Below are positions 35,084 to 44,285 of a DNA stretch of 64,000 nucleotides, one piece after another. Below the pieces are notes generated by a model, which saw nothing but the letters and a program-made list of their open reading frames with translations, did no database searches and was not told where the DNA came from. The stretch is from Pedobacter sp. R20-19 (GTDB taxonomy: Bacteria > Bacteroidota > Bacteroidia > Sphingobacteriales > Sphingobacteriaceae), in assembly GCF_000708265.2 (NCBI RefSeq), contig NZ_JCKI01000005.1:62001-126000 (forward strand), read 5' to 3'. Each line of letters starts with the position of its first letter. The stretch's first letter is position 1. The position numbers were made by a program, and so were the translations under genes.

Positions 35084-35520
35084 AACAATAAATAATCGTC
35101 TAATTAACGTTTATTTATTCGGATTATAAAATTTTATGAAAATTTGTTAAAAGAAATTTTCGATAGGCGAGTAATTTAAATTAAGCAGAATTCATTTCCA
35201 TCTATCTGATGGTGTCTCACCAACCGAAAAGCTTATGCCTATAAATTGATGGTTTAGCAGATTGAGAATCTTTTCTCCAATAAGTTACTAACTCTGCGGG
35301 TAGAATAATCATCAGAATTAGTAACCTTCAATCTTATCTATTACTTCAATGGTATGAACAGATTAAGGGAATAAACTTAGACTGGTTGGTGGAAGTAATT
35401 ACCCAATCTTCGCCTTATCTGTGATTTTTTCTCTTTGGCCTCTGTGGTTAAAAGTCACCAACCAATGGTTCAAAAGAAAAGCCCTACATTTCTGTAAGGC
35501 TTCCTGTAAAAAATAATTAT
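35084..35520. other. Spacer upstream of araB with terminator of the CDGSH gene
   Basis: The 437-bp segment holds the araB leader (AT-rich next to 35084), a degraded GGTGTCTCACCAACC half-hairpin at about 35209-35226 and, near its far end, the hairpin at 35479-35502. No gene is seen, and no clear TTTG/TAnnTTTG promoter pair was found for araB. Confidence 0.6.
35479..35502 (-). terminator. Terminator of the CDGSH gene
   Basis: AAGCCCTACA and TGTAAGGCTT form a stem with one mismatch and a TTTC loop. Read on the minus strand it is followed by TTTTCTTTTG. It lies 18 bp after the stop codon of the CDGSH protein gene. Confidence 0.7.
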
Positions 35521-35745
35521 TTATACTTTTTTTGGAGGCAAATCAAAAGCTATTGCATCGTGTTCGAAATGGCCTTTATGTGCACCATCGCAAAAAGGTT
35601 TGTTTTGAGAAAGACCGCAACGGCAAATGGATAAAACTTCTCTGCCTTGTAAACCATAGGCATTTCCATTTTTATCAACAATTTCGAAGTCGCCTTCAAT
35701 TTTAACTGATCCATTGTTATTAATTGTAAGTTTTGTTTTAGACAT
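35521..35745 (-). CDS. CDGSH-type iron-sulfur domain protein
   Basis: A 74-residue protein with CRCGLSQNKPFCDGAH (about 42-57), an exact CDGSH (mitoNEET-type) motif: three cysteines and a histidine that hold a 2Fe-2S cluster. The N-terminal half is a small beta domain (KLTINNNGSVKIEGDFEIVD). Such proteins are redox-active or transfer clusters. It stands alone with its own terminator and a divergent neighbour, SusC, 425 bp away. The identification is firm; the physiological role is open. Confidence 0.93.
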   Translation of the reverse strand: MSKTKLTINNNGSVKIEGDFEIVDKNGNAYGLQGREVLSICRCGLSQNKPFCDGAHKGHFEHDAIAFDLPPKKV

Positions 35746-36170
35746 GATGTTTTGTTTGTGTAAGGCAAAACTAAAATAATTTTAATGATTTGGCTGGAGA
35801 TACTGTAGTTTAGAAACATTCCGTTTTAATACCTGAAGGTATCAAAAGTTACATATATTAACTCCAAAAAATGCGGGATTCCTGAATATATTGAGCGTGT
35901 ATAATTAAAGCTATTGTATATAGTCAGGAAGCTCATTTAAGCTAAAAATATTAATTTACCCCCTATTAATTATCGTATTACCCCTCACGTTATCCGCAAT
36001 ATTTGTAGTTACTTTGACATAATCAAATATAAATGTTTATGATCTGAAAAAACCACGCTTAAGCGCCGTATCCCAGGTGCCCGAAAAAACGCTTTTTTCC
36101 TAATGAATCAAGCACAATCCGATCTTTAAAAGATTGTATTCTTCTAATAAATATACTAACCAAATTAATT
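35746..36170. other. Promoter-bearing spacer between the CDGSH gene and susC
   Basis: The 425-bp AT-rich segment lies between divergent genes and must hold two promoters. Near 36011 there is CTTTGACATAATCAAATATA, with a TTTG that could be a -33 element, but no good TAnnTTTG at the right distance. GAAAAAACGCTTTTTTC near 36080-36096 is a short hairpin in the susC leader. No gene is seen. Confidence 0.45.
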
Positions 36171-39100
36171 ATGCTAAAAAAACTACTATTCTCTTTAAGG
36201 TGTATACCGCTGCTATTTACTGTAATTCTATTTCTGAATGTAGGCGGTAATCATTTGTATGCGCAAACGCCTGGCGCAGAAATCTCTGGAGTTATCCTTG
36301 ATGTAAAAGGACAACCCATTCCGGGAGCAACCATTAAAAATGAAAAAACGGCTAAAGTGGCCATCTCTGATGGAAACGGACGGTACAAAATTGCAGCCAC
36401 CAAAGGGGAAACACTAACCTATACATTTATAGGTTATGCATCTAAAACCATTGTATTGGATAATCAGAATTCATTAAATGTTACTTTAACCGAAGCTTCT
36501 GATAAGACACTTAATGAAGTGGTTGTGGTGGGTTACGGTACACAGAAAAGATCTGACGTTACGGGTTCGGTGGTGTCTGTGCCAAAGTCCAGGTTATCGC
36601 AACTTCCCGTAACCAATATCCTTCAATCGATCCAGGGTGCTGTAGCCGGCGTAAACATTACCTCTTCTTCATCTGTTCCAGGTAGCCAGCCAAACGCGCT
36701 TATCAGGGGGCAAAATTCCATCTCTGCCAGCGCTGGTCCTTATGTGGTGGTGGATGGGGTACCTTTAACCAAAACAGGCGGCTCATTAAATGACATCAAT
36801 CCGAATGATATTGCATCAGTAGAGATCCTAAAAGATGCCAGTGCTACGGCTATTTATGGTACGAATGGTTCAAATGGGGTAATTTTAATTACGACTAAAA
36901 GAGGTACAACAGGTAAACCGGTTATTCGTTATAATGGGTATGCAGGTATTGATAACATTGCACATATTTTAGAGCCTCGCAGTGGCGCCGAGTATGCCCA
37001 AAAATATGCCGATTTCCTAAAACAAACCAATCAAACGCAAACCAGACCTGTTCCAAATGTTGGTGAATTAGCAGCCTATAATGCAGGTACAACAACTGAT
37101 TGGGTTGATGAAGCGACACAACAAGGTGTTATTCAAGACCATAACGTTAGTGTTTCTGGCGGAACACCTGATGTAAGGTATTTCATTTCAGGAGATTATC
37201 TAGATCAAAAAGGTGTGATTAAAGGTTACCAGTTTAACCGGATTGGTTTGCGTTCCAATTTGGATGTAAACGTTACCAGTTTCCTAACAGTTGGTACTTC
37301 TCTATTTTTAACCAGCAATAATTTTGATGGTGGTAGGGCTAATTTATTATTAGCCACCGCTATGAGTCCATATGGGCAGGAGTATAACGCAAACGGCACT
37401 TACAAGATTTTCCCGATGGAACCCGAATTGCTGTACACAAATCCATTGTTGGGCTTAAAAACCACCCAAATCAGTAGAACAACCAATGTAAATGGTAATG
37501 GATATGCGGAGATTAAATTTCCAGGAGCCTTAACCGGATTAAAATTCAGGTTAAATGCAGGCTACACGTATTTCCCCGAAAGAAGAGGAAGTTATGTTGG
37601 GCGTTTAGCTAATGATAATAATGGTACCGCCAGCAGTTTCAACGCTTCAACCAACAGTTATACTATTGAAAATATCTTAACGTATTCAAAGGATAGCAAA
37701 AAACACCATTTTGATTTTACAGCACTATACAGTGCGCAGGAACGTAAATACAATTCAACTACAGCAGGTGCCGTAGGTTTTATCAATGATGAATTAGGCT
37801 TAGATAACATTGGTGCAGGAGCAACACAAACCAGTAGCTCATACCGTGATAGATATGGATTAAACTCTCAGATGGGGCGTTTATTTTATTCATATGATAG
37901 CCGCTATTTATTAACCTTAACGGCACGTAGAGATGGTTCTTCTGTATTTGGAGCCAATACTACCAAATATGGTGTTTTCCCATCAGCAGCTATTGGCTGG
38001 AATGTTACCAATGAAAGCTTCATGAAAGACATTAAAGCCATCAGCAATTTAAAGTTAAGGCTTTCATATGGTAAAACAGGTAATGAAGCCGTTGGGGTTT
38101 ATAACACCATTACTACAGAAACATCTGTGCGTTCTCCATTTAATGGAATCAGCACCATTGGTGTGGTTCCAAGTAACCTGGGTAATATTTTATTGCAATG
38201 GGAAACGACTAAAACAGCCAACCTTGGTTTAGATTTTGGTTTATTCAAAAACAGGATCACGGGTAGTATAGAAGCTTATCAGAATAAAACAAGTGGTTTA
38301 TTATTAAACAGAAGCCTTCCTATCATTACAGGTTATTCAAGAGTATTAGAAAATATCGGAAAAACCACCAATAATGGTTTAGAGCTAACATTAACTACAC
38401 AAAACTTTACCGGAAAAAACTTCCGTTGGGAAACCATGGTTGTTTTTGCCACCAATAAAAATAAAATTACCGATTTATATGGCGATGGAAAAGATGATTT
38501 AGGCAACAGGTGGTTCATTGGTAAACCTATTAATGTAGTTTACGATTATAAAATGACGGGTGTCTGGCAAACTGGGGAAGATGTTTCCAAGCAAGATCCA
38601 ACGGCAAAACCAGGTAGCCTAAAATTTGCTGATTTAAATGGCGATGGTAAAATTACCGCTGATGACAGAACGATTTTAGGGCAAACAGCTCCAAAATGGA
38701 CAGGTGGTATTACCAATACTTTTCACTATAAAAACATCAATTTAAGTGTGTTTATCCAAACGGCACAGGGTATGACAAAGAACAATCCTGATTTAACCTA
38801 TGGCGATGAAACAGGCCGCAGAAATACGCCGGCTGAAATTGGCTACTGGACACCCGAAAATCAAAGTCAAACCCGTCCGGCATTATCCTATAACAATACT
38901 TTAGGTTATGGCTATGCTTCTGATGCGAGTTACACCAGAATTAAGGATGTTACCTTGAGCTATGTTTTCCCTCAAAACCTGCTGGATAAGCTACATTTGG
39001 GAGGTTTAACCGTTTATGCCAGTGGCCGTAACCTGCATACCTTTACCAAATGGGTAGGTTGGGACCCTGAGCAAACCTTTTACACGAGAGGATCAGGCAA

Positions 39101-39197
39101 TTCAGGTGCAAACCAACAGGCATTTTCAGCCGATTGGACCAATAACTATCCGGTTACAAGAACATTTGTTTTGGGTTTAAATGTGTCATTACGTTAA
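36171..39197 (+). CDS. SusC-type TonB-dependent outer-membrane transporter
   Basis: The 1008-residue protein starts with a signal peptide (cut near residue 31, LYAQ). A carboxypeptidase-regulatory-like domain follows (about 38-110: EISGVILDVKGQPIPGATI), then the family's NEVVVVGYGTQKRSDVTGSV, the plug (IASVEILKDASATAIYGTNG) and a long beta-barrel. It lacks the STN domain used for sigma/anti-sigma signalling. SusC proteins take up oligosaccharides or other large ligands bound by a SusD lid. The susD gene follows after 10 bp. The ligand is unknown; no glycosidase is directly linked, and the closest catabolic operon is ara on the other strand. Confidence 0.96.
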   Translation: MLKKLLFSLRCIPLLFTVILFLNVGGNHLYAQTPGAEISGVILDVKGQPIPGATIKNEKTAKVAISDGNGRYKIAATKGETLTYTFIGYASKTIVLDNQNSLNVTLTEASDKTLNEVVVVGYGTQKRSDVTGSVVSVPKSRLSQLPVTNILQSIQGAVAGVNITSSSSVPGSQPNALIRGQNSISASAGPYVVVDGVPLTKTGGSLNDINPNDIASVEILKDASATAIYGTNGSNGVILITTKRGTTGKPVIRYNGYAGIDNIAHILEPRSGAEYAQKYADFLKQTNQTQTRPVPNVGELAAYNAGTTTDWVDEATQQGVIQDHNVSVSGGTPDVRYFISGDYLDQKGVIKGYQFNRIGLRSNLDVNVTSFLTVGTSLFLTSNNFDGGRANLLLATAMSPYGQEYNANGTYKIFPMEPELLYTNPLLGLKTTQISRTTNVNGNGYAEIKFPGALTGLKFRLNAGYTYFPERRGSYVGRLANDNNGTASSFNASTNSYTIENILTYSKDSKKHHFDFTALYSAQERKYNSTTAGAVGFINDELGLDNIGAGATQTSSSYRDRYGLNSQMGRLFYSYDSRYLLTLTARRDGSSVFGANTTKYGVFPSAAIGWNVTNESFMKDIKAISNLKLRLSYGKTGNEAVGVYNTITTETSVRSPFNGISTIGVVPSNLGNILLQWETTKTANLGLDFGLFKNRITGSIEAYQNKTSGLLLNRSLPIITGYSRVLENIGKTTNNGLELTLTTQNFTGKNFRWETMVVFATNKNKITDLYGDGKDDLGNRWFIGKPINVVYDYKMTGVWQTGEDVSKQDPTAKPGSLKFADLNGDGKITADDRTILGQTAPKWTGGITNTFHYKNINLSVFIQTAQGMTKNNPDLTYGDETGRRNTPAEIGYWTPENQSQTRPALSYNNTLGYGYASDASYTRIKDVTLSYVFPQNLLDKLHLGGLTVYASGRNLHTFTKWVGWDPEQTFYTRGSGNSGANQQAFSADWTNNYPVTRTFVLGLNVSLR

Positions 39198-39207
39198 TCT
39201 TATCATC

Positions 39208-40833
39208 ATGAAAAAAAATATTATCATACTTACTTCCTTATCCATATTGTTTTTTGCCTTTTCCTCTTGCAAAAAAGCTTTCCTGGATGAGAAACCGTTT
39301 TCGGCCTATACGCCCTTAACGCTTACGGATTCATTGGGTTTTGAAGCTTCGTTAATTGGATTATATAACCATACCAGTACCATATTTTCATGGAGCGATC
39401 AACAAGGATGGCCAAGTGTTTGGCAGGTTGGAACCGATGTGGCCAATGCCACCAATAACCAGCAGGGGGTAGAAATACCATATTACAATTATGAAACGTT
39501 AACGCCTACGGATAATGGAGCGGCCCGTACCTGGAACAGGAACTACATTATGGTGAATTTAACCAACATCATTGTAGATGGAATTGAAAATCCTGCTACG
39601 ACCACCATCAGTGCGAAAGGCAAAAACCAGATCAGTGCCGAAGCTAAATTCTTCAGAGCATATGCCTATAACAACCTGGCTACACTATTTGGAGGCGTGC
39701 CATTAATTACGCATGCCTTATCTGGTCCGAAAATTGATTTCGTTCGTGCACCTATTGCAGATGTTAATAATTTTATTGTGGCAGATTTAGTGTTCGCCGC
39801 GGCAAATCTTCCGGATATTGAATCGGTAAAAACCAATACCAAGGGCAAAATGTATGGCAGGGCCAATAAGTTTATGGCCATGCAGCTTTTAGCTGAGGTT
39901 TATTTAAGGATAGGTAAGCCAGACTTGGCTGAGCAACAGGCACAAGCAATTATCAATAGTGGCAGGTTTAGCCTGATTAAAAACCGTTATGGCGTAAAAA
40001 CCAGTCAGCCAGGCGATTATTATTCTGATATGTTCCAGTATGGCAATGAGAGAAGATCGCAAGGCAATACCGAAGCCATCTGGGTTTTGGAACAAGAAAA
40101 TCCGAATACTGTAGTTGGTGGTATTACTGATAGCCCGCAGCAAAGAAGAGTTTGGGGCGCTGCGTATTACAACATCGCAGGGATGACAGTGGCCGATTCA
40201 TTGGGTGGCCGTTCTATTGGCCGTTTGCGTTTAAGTAACTGGGTGCTGTACCGTTTATATAAAGGAAATGATATCCGCAATTCACAGTACAACATCCGCC
40301 GGAAATATTATTATAATGATCCTAATCCTATTTACGCTTCAAGATATGGCAAACAGGTTCCTTTTAGCGGCCCTGATACTTTAATTAATATTTGTCCGAG
40401 CACCACCAAATGGGGCGCTTTTGATCCTAATGATACTTTTGGTTACGCCATGGTTAAAGATTTTATTTTAATGCGCCTGGGCGAAACATACCTGTTACTG
40501 GCTGAAGCACAGGTTGCTCAGGGCAAAACTGCAGAAGCTGCTACCAGTATTAATGTTTTGAGAACAAGGGCAAATGCCGCCCAGGTAACGGCAGCTGAGA
40601 TGACTAAAGATTTTATCCTGGATGAACGGGCAAGAGAACTGATTGGTGAAGAAAACAGAAGAATGACTTTGATGAGAACAGGGACATTGGTAGAACGGGC
40701 ACTTCGCCTTAATTCAAACGATGCTTCTAAACCGATTACTGGTTTAACTACAAAAGCACTATTGTTACCAATTCCTTTAAACGAAATTCAGTTGAACAAG
40801 GACGCTGTTTTAACACAAAATCCTGGTTATTAA
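39208..40833 (+). CDS. SusD/RagB-type nutrient-binding outer-membrane lipoprotein
   Basis: The 541-residue lipoprotein has a lipobox ending at Cys21 (FAFSSC) followed by lysines, as in surface-exported Bacteroidota lipoproteins. The SusD fold shows in FRAYAYNNLATLFGGVPLIT (about 146-165), KFMAMQLLAEVYLRIGKPDL, and the late MRLGETYLLLAEAQVAQG and RTRANAAQV blocks. It forms the lid over the SusC barrel and captures the ligand at the cell surface. ATG 39208 is chosen over an in-frame ATG at 39181 because it begins a proper lipoprotein signal and lies just after the SusC stop. The ligand is unknown. Confidence 0.95.
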   Translation: MKKNIIILTSLSILFFAFSSCKKAFLDEKPFSAYTPLTLTDSLGFEASLIGLYNHTSTIFSWSDQQGWPSVWQVGTDVANATNNQQGVEIPYYNYETLTPTDNGAARTWNRNYIMVNLTNIIVDGIENPATTTISAKGKNQISAEAKFFRAYAYNNLATLFGGVPLITHALSGPKIDFVRAPIADVNNFIVADLVFAAANLPDIESVKTNTKGKMYGRANKFMAMQLLAEVYLRIGKPDLAEQQAQAIINSGRFSLIKNRYGVKTSQPGDYYSDMFQYGNERRSQGNTEAIWVLEQENPNTVVGGITDSPQQRRVWGAAYYNIAGMTVADSLGGRSIGRLRLSNWVLYRLYKGNDIRNSQYNIRRKYYYNDPNPIYASRYGKQVPFSGPDTLINICPSTTKWGAFDPNDTFGYAMVKDFILMRLGETYLLLAEAQVAQGKTAEAATSINVLRTRANAAQVTAAEMTKDFILDERARELIGEENRRMTLMRTGTLVERALRLNSNDASKPITGLTTKALLLPIPLNEIQLNKDAVLTQNPGY

Positions 40834-41863
40834 AAAGAAAAGTTGGTTAGTTTTTCGGGTCGTCTTCGGATGGCCCGATTATTAATTCCCTTAAATACAA
40901 TCTCTTTATATCACGAATGAGGTAACCAGGAAATGGAGAAAAACCATTTCTGGAAATCAAGATGTTTCGAATGTATCTTTTAAAAATCTGGTTGAAGTGT
41001 CTCGCTATGACTCATCTTGTATAGCATTGAATTAAGATTGCCTTGCACCTACATGATGAGATGTCTAGATTATCGTTTGATATAAAAAAGCGAGTAGCGA
41101 TCGCTATAGCCACCCTATAAAGCCAAACCACTGTTTCTCCGTTCTGCGCTTAGACCGGCATGGTCAATTTTTCGGGATTGCACAGACCAAGTCTGCCTAC
41201 TGACTTAAACAGAAAAATTGCGAGCCGGCAGTTTTGTTTCTTTTGCTGTCAAAAGAAAATAAGCCCGTCCGGCTAGGACTAGATAAATCCTCTTAATGTA
41301 ATCAGCACCCTAAACGCACTGTCATTCAGAGCGAAGCGAAGAATCCCCAACCTATTGACACTGATACCAACCTTAGCTACTGACTAACTAACAACAATCG
41401 AATCAGAAAAATCTATTTTCTTCTAAATTAATTTTTCTCTTCAAATTTAACCCAATCTTTCAGGAAGTAAATGGGGCTTCGTTCCTCAATGATGAGATGT
41501 CTAGATTATCGTTTGATATAAAAAAGCAAGTAGCAATCGCTATAGCCACCCTATAAAGCCAAACCACTGTTTCTCCGTTCTGCGCTTAGACCGGCATGGT
41601 CAATTTTTCGGGATTGCACAGACCAAGTCTGCCTACTGACTTAAACAGAAAAATTGCGAGCCGGCAGTTTTGTTTCTTTTGCTGTCAAAAGAAAATAAGC
41701 CCGTCCGGCTAGGACTAGATAAATCCTCTTAATGTAATCAGCACCCTAAACGCACTGTCATTCAGAGCGAAGCGAAGAATCCCCAACCTATTGACACTGA
41801 TACCAACCTTAGCTACTGACTAACTAACAACAATCGAATCAGGAAAATCTATTTTCTTCTAAA
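40834..41863. repeat. Gene-free stretch with a 423-bp tandem duplication
   Basis: After susD there is a possible terminator hairpin (CGGGTC...GGCCCG near 40857-40878) and a second hairpin (CCAGGAAATGG...CCATTTCTGG, 40926-40953). Then come two copies of one segment: 41053-41475 and 41489-41911, 436 bp apart, with about four mismatches by eye. Each contains long inverted segments (ACCGGCATGGTC, GAGCCGGCAG, AGCCCGTCCGGCTAGG) and a GTCATTCAGAGCGAAGCG repeat. The second copy includes the last codons of the lipoprotein gene that follows. Confidence 0.9.
41428..41475 (-). pseudogene. Duplicated 3' end of the neighbouring lipoprotein gene
   Basis: Read on the minus strand this encodes PIYFLKDWVKFEEKN and a stop. 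That is identical to the C-terminus of the lipoprotein at 41864-42433 except Phe for Ile. It is the part of that gene carried in the first copy of the 423-bp duplication. It has no start and is not expected to be expressed. Confidence 0.8.
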
Positions 41864-42433
41864 TTAATTTTTCTCTTCAAATTTAACCCAATCTTTCAGG
41901 ATGTAAATGGGAGATAATACCGTTTTATCTTTAATGAAATTAGCTTTTATAAAATTTCCAGCATTTGAAAGATATTTGATTTCTGAATTAATCATATCCG
42001 TAGAAGCATAATAAGCACCATAAGGACAACGGTATGGATTCCCTTTAACATCTGTGGTAAATACGGAGAAAAAGATTAATTTTCTGGAGTTCGTATCTGG
42101 TTTTTCATATCCGAAAATCCGGTAATCTTCCCTGATATTTCCATATACTACTAATGAACTATCCTGAAGGCTAATGATTGCCTTTTGAAAAGCATCTTCA
42201 CTCATCTGCGTAGCTTCGATATTTCTAATGGTATCAGGCTTATCTACTTTCGTGGTAATGATGCGCTTAGTCGGTTGTGTTTTGGTAATGCTGTCAGTTT
42301 TACTTGAATCAGGAAGCCTGGTTTTTAAGGTCTTTTTCTTTGTATTGTTGCAACTCATGGCCAGCATACAAATGATCATCATTGATAAACCTATCCGGTT
42401 AAAGAAATCGTAAAATGCGTTTCGTGTGGTCAT
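41864..42433 (-). CDS. Hypothetical lipoprotein
   Basis: A 189-residue protein with a signal peptide and a lipobox-like LAMSC, making Cys28 the likely lipid anchor. A Thr/Lys-rich linker (about 30-70) and a small globular domain (about 75-189) follow, with VVYGNIREDYRIFGYEKPD and RCPYGAYYASTDM segments. I do not recognise the family. Its last 15 codons are part of a 423-bp duplicated segment downstream, so a broken copy of its end lies at 41428-41475. No functional clue comes from the neighbours. Confidence 0.75.
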   Translation of the reverse strand: MTTRNAFYDFFNRIGLSMMIICMLAMSCNNTKKKTLKTRLPDSSKTDSITKTQPTKRIITTKVDKPDTIRNIEATQMSEDAFQKAIISLQDSSLVVYGNIREDYRIFGYEKPDTNSRKLIFFSVFTTDVKGNPYRCPYGAYYASTDMINSEIKYLSNAGNFIKANFIKDKTVLSPIYILKDWVKFEEKN

Positions 42434-42561
42434 CTTCTAATTTTTTGAAATTTTTAATAACTGATTTTTCCTGAACTGCTGGTAATAAAATGCAAATTTA
42501 ATACTTGAAAGCAAAATTAATTTTAAATAATTGCAGCGCTATTTTTTGGATTTAATAAAGG

Positions 42562-43050
42562 CTATGCAACCGTTATCCCAATACCCTTTTTATAAAGCAC
42601 ACAAAATGCTTCGTCCGCGTTACCATATCGTTTCTCGTAACCAACTAAGTTATTAATGTATTCTATTAACCGCTGATTAGTAAGGGTAGAGGTTTCAGTT
42701 AATCCTGATATCTTCCATGGAAAGTTATTTTGATTTGGGTTGGGCGTGTGTAAAAATAAGGCATCACTAGCGCTGTCGTTATCTAAAATGGTAATCCAGA
42801 TTTGATAATCAACTGTTAAAGATTTAGCTCGATCACTCAAATGATCAAAATGCCTGAACAATTTATCAAGGTGAGGCTTACGGCGTTTAAAGCTATCATT
42901 TCCATAACCATACCAATCGAAATGTTTATGCCAACGATCAAACCATGCATCATTTGAATCTGTAAACTTTAATTCACTCCAGTCTTCATTCTTTAGCTCC
43001 AGATTTTTATAATATCGCCGAAGGCCTCTGTGTTTTTTAATGCGGTTCAT
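42562..43050 (-). CDS. Conserved hypothetical protein, aromatic-rich
   Basis: A 162-residue soluble protein without a signal peptide. It is rich in tryptophan, histidine and charged residues in the first half (SNDAWFDRWHKHFDWYGYGN; HLDKLFRHFDHLSDRAK). A beta-strand segment QIWITILDNDSASDALFLHT follows, then an NLVGYEKRYG helix near the end. I cannot place it in a family. It is read away from the RidA-like gene and is probably a stand-alone gene. Composition and codon use match the neighbours, so it is likely real. Confidence 0.65.
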   Translation of the reverse strand: MNRIKKHRGLRRYYKNLELKNEDWSELKFTDSNDAWFDRWHKHFDWYGYGNDSFKRRKPHLDKLFRHFDHLSDRAKSLTVDYQIWITILDNDSASDALFLHTPNPNQNNFPWKISGLTETSTLTNQRLIEYINNLVGYEKRYGNADEAFCVLYKKGIGITVA

Positions 43051-43304
43051 GATTGGATTTTGTATGTTTCTTTTTTCAATAATTAGGGTAAAGGCCAGGA
43101 TTGATCAGCTTATTTTCTTCACTGGGTATAAAAAAGAAAGAAAATCTCAATCAAAGTCAATACGTATGAATAAATATTTTTTTAAAAACGAAAAACATTT
43201 ATTTTTAATCCATTGCATTGTTTTTAAATTAATAATCGACAATTTACATAAATTTAGGCTTTAGTTGAACCCGATAACAAACAACTTATTTAAATTAAAT
43301 AACA

Positions 43305-43739
43305 ATGCGATATCTCATCCTACTTTCTTTCCTTTTCGTTTTCAGTAAGGCTTTTTCGCAAGAAACCAAAATCAAAAAAGAAAAATGGCATTGGAACAAA
43401 GCATCAAAACAAGATACAGCTGCTGGCTACGCTCAGGTTTTAAAGGTTGATAACATTCTTTACATTTCAGGTGTGGTAACAAACGATATCACCCCAGAAG
43501 GAATTACATCTGTTTACAATAATTTAAAAGCTTCACTAGCCAGTTATGGTGCCACATTTGAAAATGTGGTTAAAGAAAATTTATATACAACGGATATTGA
43601 AGCGATGAAAAAGTTCAACTATGTTAGGAAAGGGTATTACAAAAATGACTTTCCCGCGGCTACCTGGGTGCAGATACAGCGATTGTATATGCCGCAAGCA
43701 AAATTAGAAATTGAGTTGATTGCACACTTGCCAAAATAA
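43305..43739 (+). CDS. Secreted RidA-like (YjgF/UK114) protein lacking the active-site arginine
   Basis: A 144-residue protein with a signal peptide (cut after AFSQ, about residue 19). The RidA fold follows: YAQVLKVDNILYISGVV, then NNLKASLASYGATFENVVKE and LEIELIAHL. RidA proteins hydrolyse reactive enamines and imines through an arginine (Arg105 of E. coli) in the FPARS motif. Here the matching segment is FPAATWVQIQ, with alanine instead of arginine, so classical deaminase activity is unlikely. A periplasmic RidA relative is itself unusual. It may bind a metabolite or act as a chaperone; that is inference. Confidence 0.85.
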   Translation: MRYLILLSFLFVFSKAFSQETKIKKEKWHWNKASKQDTAAGYAQVLKVDNILYISGVVTNDITPEGITSVYNNLKASLASYGATFENVVKENLYTTDIEAMKKFNYVRKGYYKNDFPAATWVQIQRLYMPQAKLEIELIAHLPK

Positions 43740-44285
43740 GTTAGTAAATGGATAATAGGCTGAGTTTATATCGTATGCTTACATTGCTGTTCAGCAGACT
43801 TTTAGCTGCTTATATGAATGATTCCGCTGAGGAGCTTCAAATATTCCTAATATTTTAAAGTTTCTAGAAGGTAATATACATTAATTAATAAATATGTATG
43901 TCTTATTAGTCTTCTTACAAACATGTTTGCTTTTGTAGATAATTTTTACTCTTATAAAGAATATTTTATTTCATATTAATCATATATATTCCTACATTCG
44001 TGGCAACAAATCCGTTACAATCCCACTACGGATAAATCCCTTACTCATCCCGAATTTTTTATTGTTGGTTACGGCTATAGTATGGCTATAATCTTTTTTT
44101 TGCCCCTCGTTTGGGAGCAGAAGGAAGTTTATTTTTTATGTGCTCAATAAAAATGCACATGAGTATCCAATTTGATAAGCGCATGATTGAATAAATATTA
44201 AACCGTTTCGGATTTAAGCTTGAGGAAGCGGTCAAAAGCGGAAAACGAATAATTGATATAAGCTTAATTTAAATTAACTACACCT
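43740..44285. other. AT-rich spacer before the toxin locus
   Basis: The 546-bp segment is very AT-rich. It has a partly repeated GGCTATAGTATGGCTATAAT near 44080-44098 and a T-run after it, but I see no gene, no member of the usual repeat families and no convincing Bacteroidota promoter pair. It must carry the promoter of the large secreted gene that starts at 44286. Confidence 0.5.

Noticed and set aside
35550..35819. 89-codon minus-strand frame overlapping the CDGSH gene
   Set aside because: The CDGSH frame carries an exact iron-sulfur motif; this one is a shadow in another frame.
36000..36045. Bacteroidota promoter pair before susC
   Set aside because: A TTTG is present, but no TAnnTTTG lies at the usual distance, so I did not call a promoter.
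40834..41911. Insertion sequence as the source of the 423-bp duplication
   Set aside because: No transposase frame, terminal inverted repeats or target-site duplication could be found in or around the copies.
43040..43264. 74-codon plus-strand reading frame before the RidA-like gene
   Set aside because: It overlaps the start of the divergent 162-residue gene, is very lysine-rich and low in complexity, and has no plausible ribosome-binding site.
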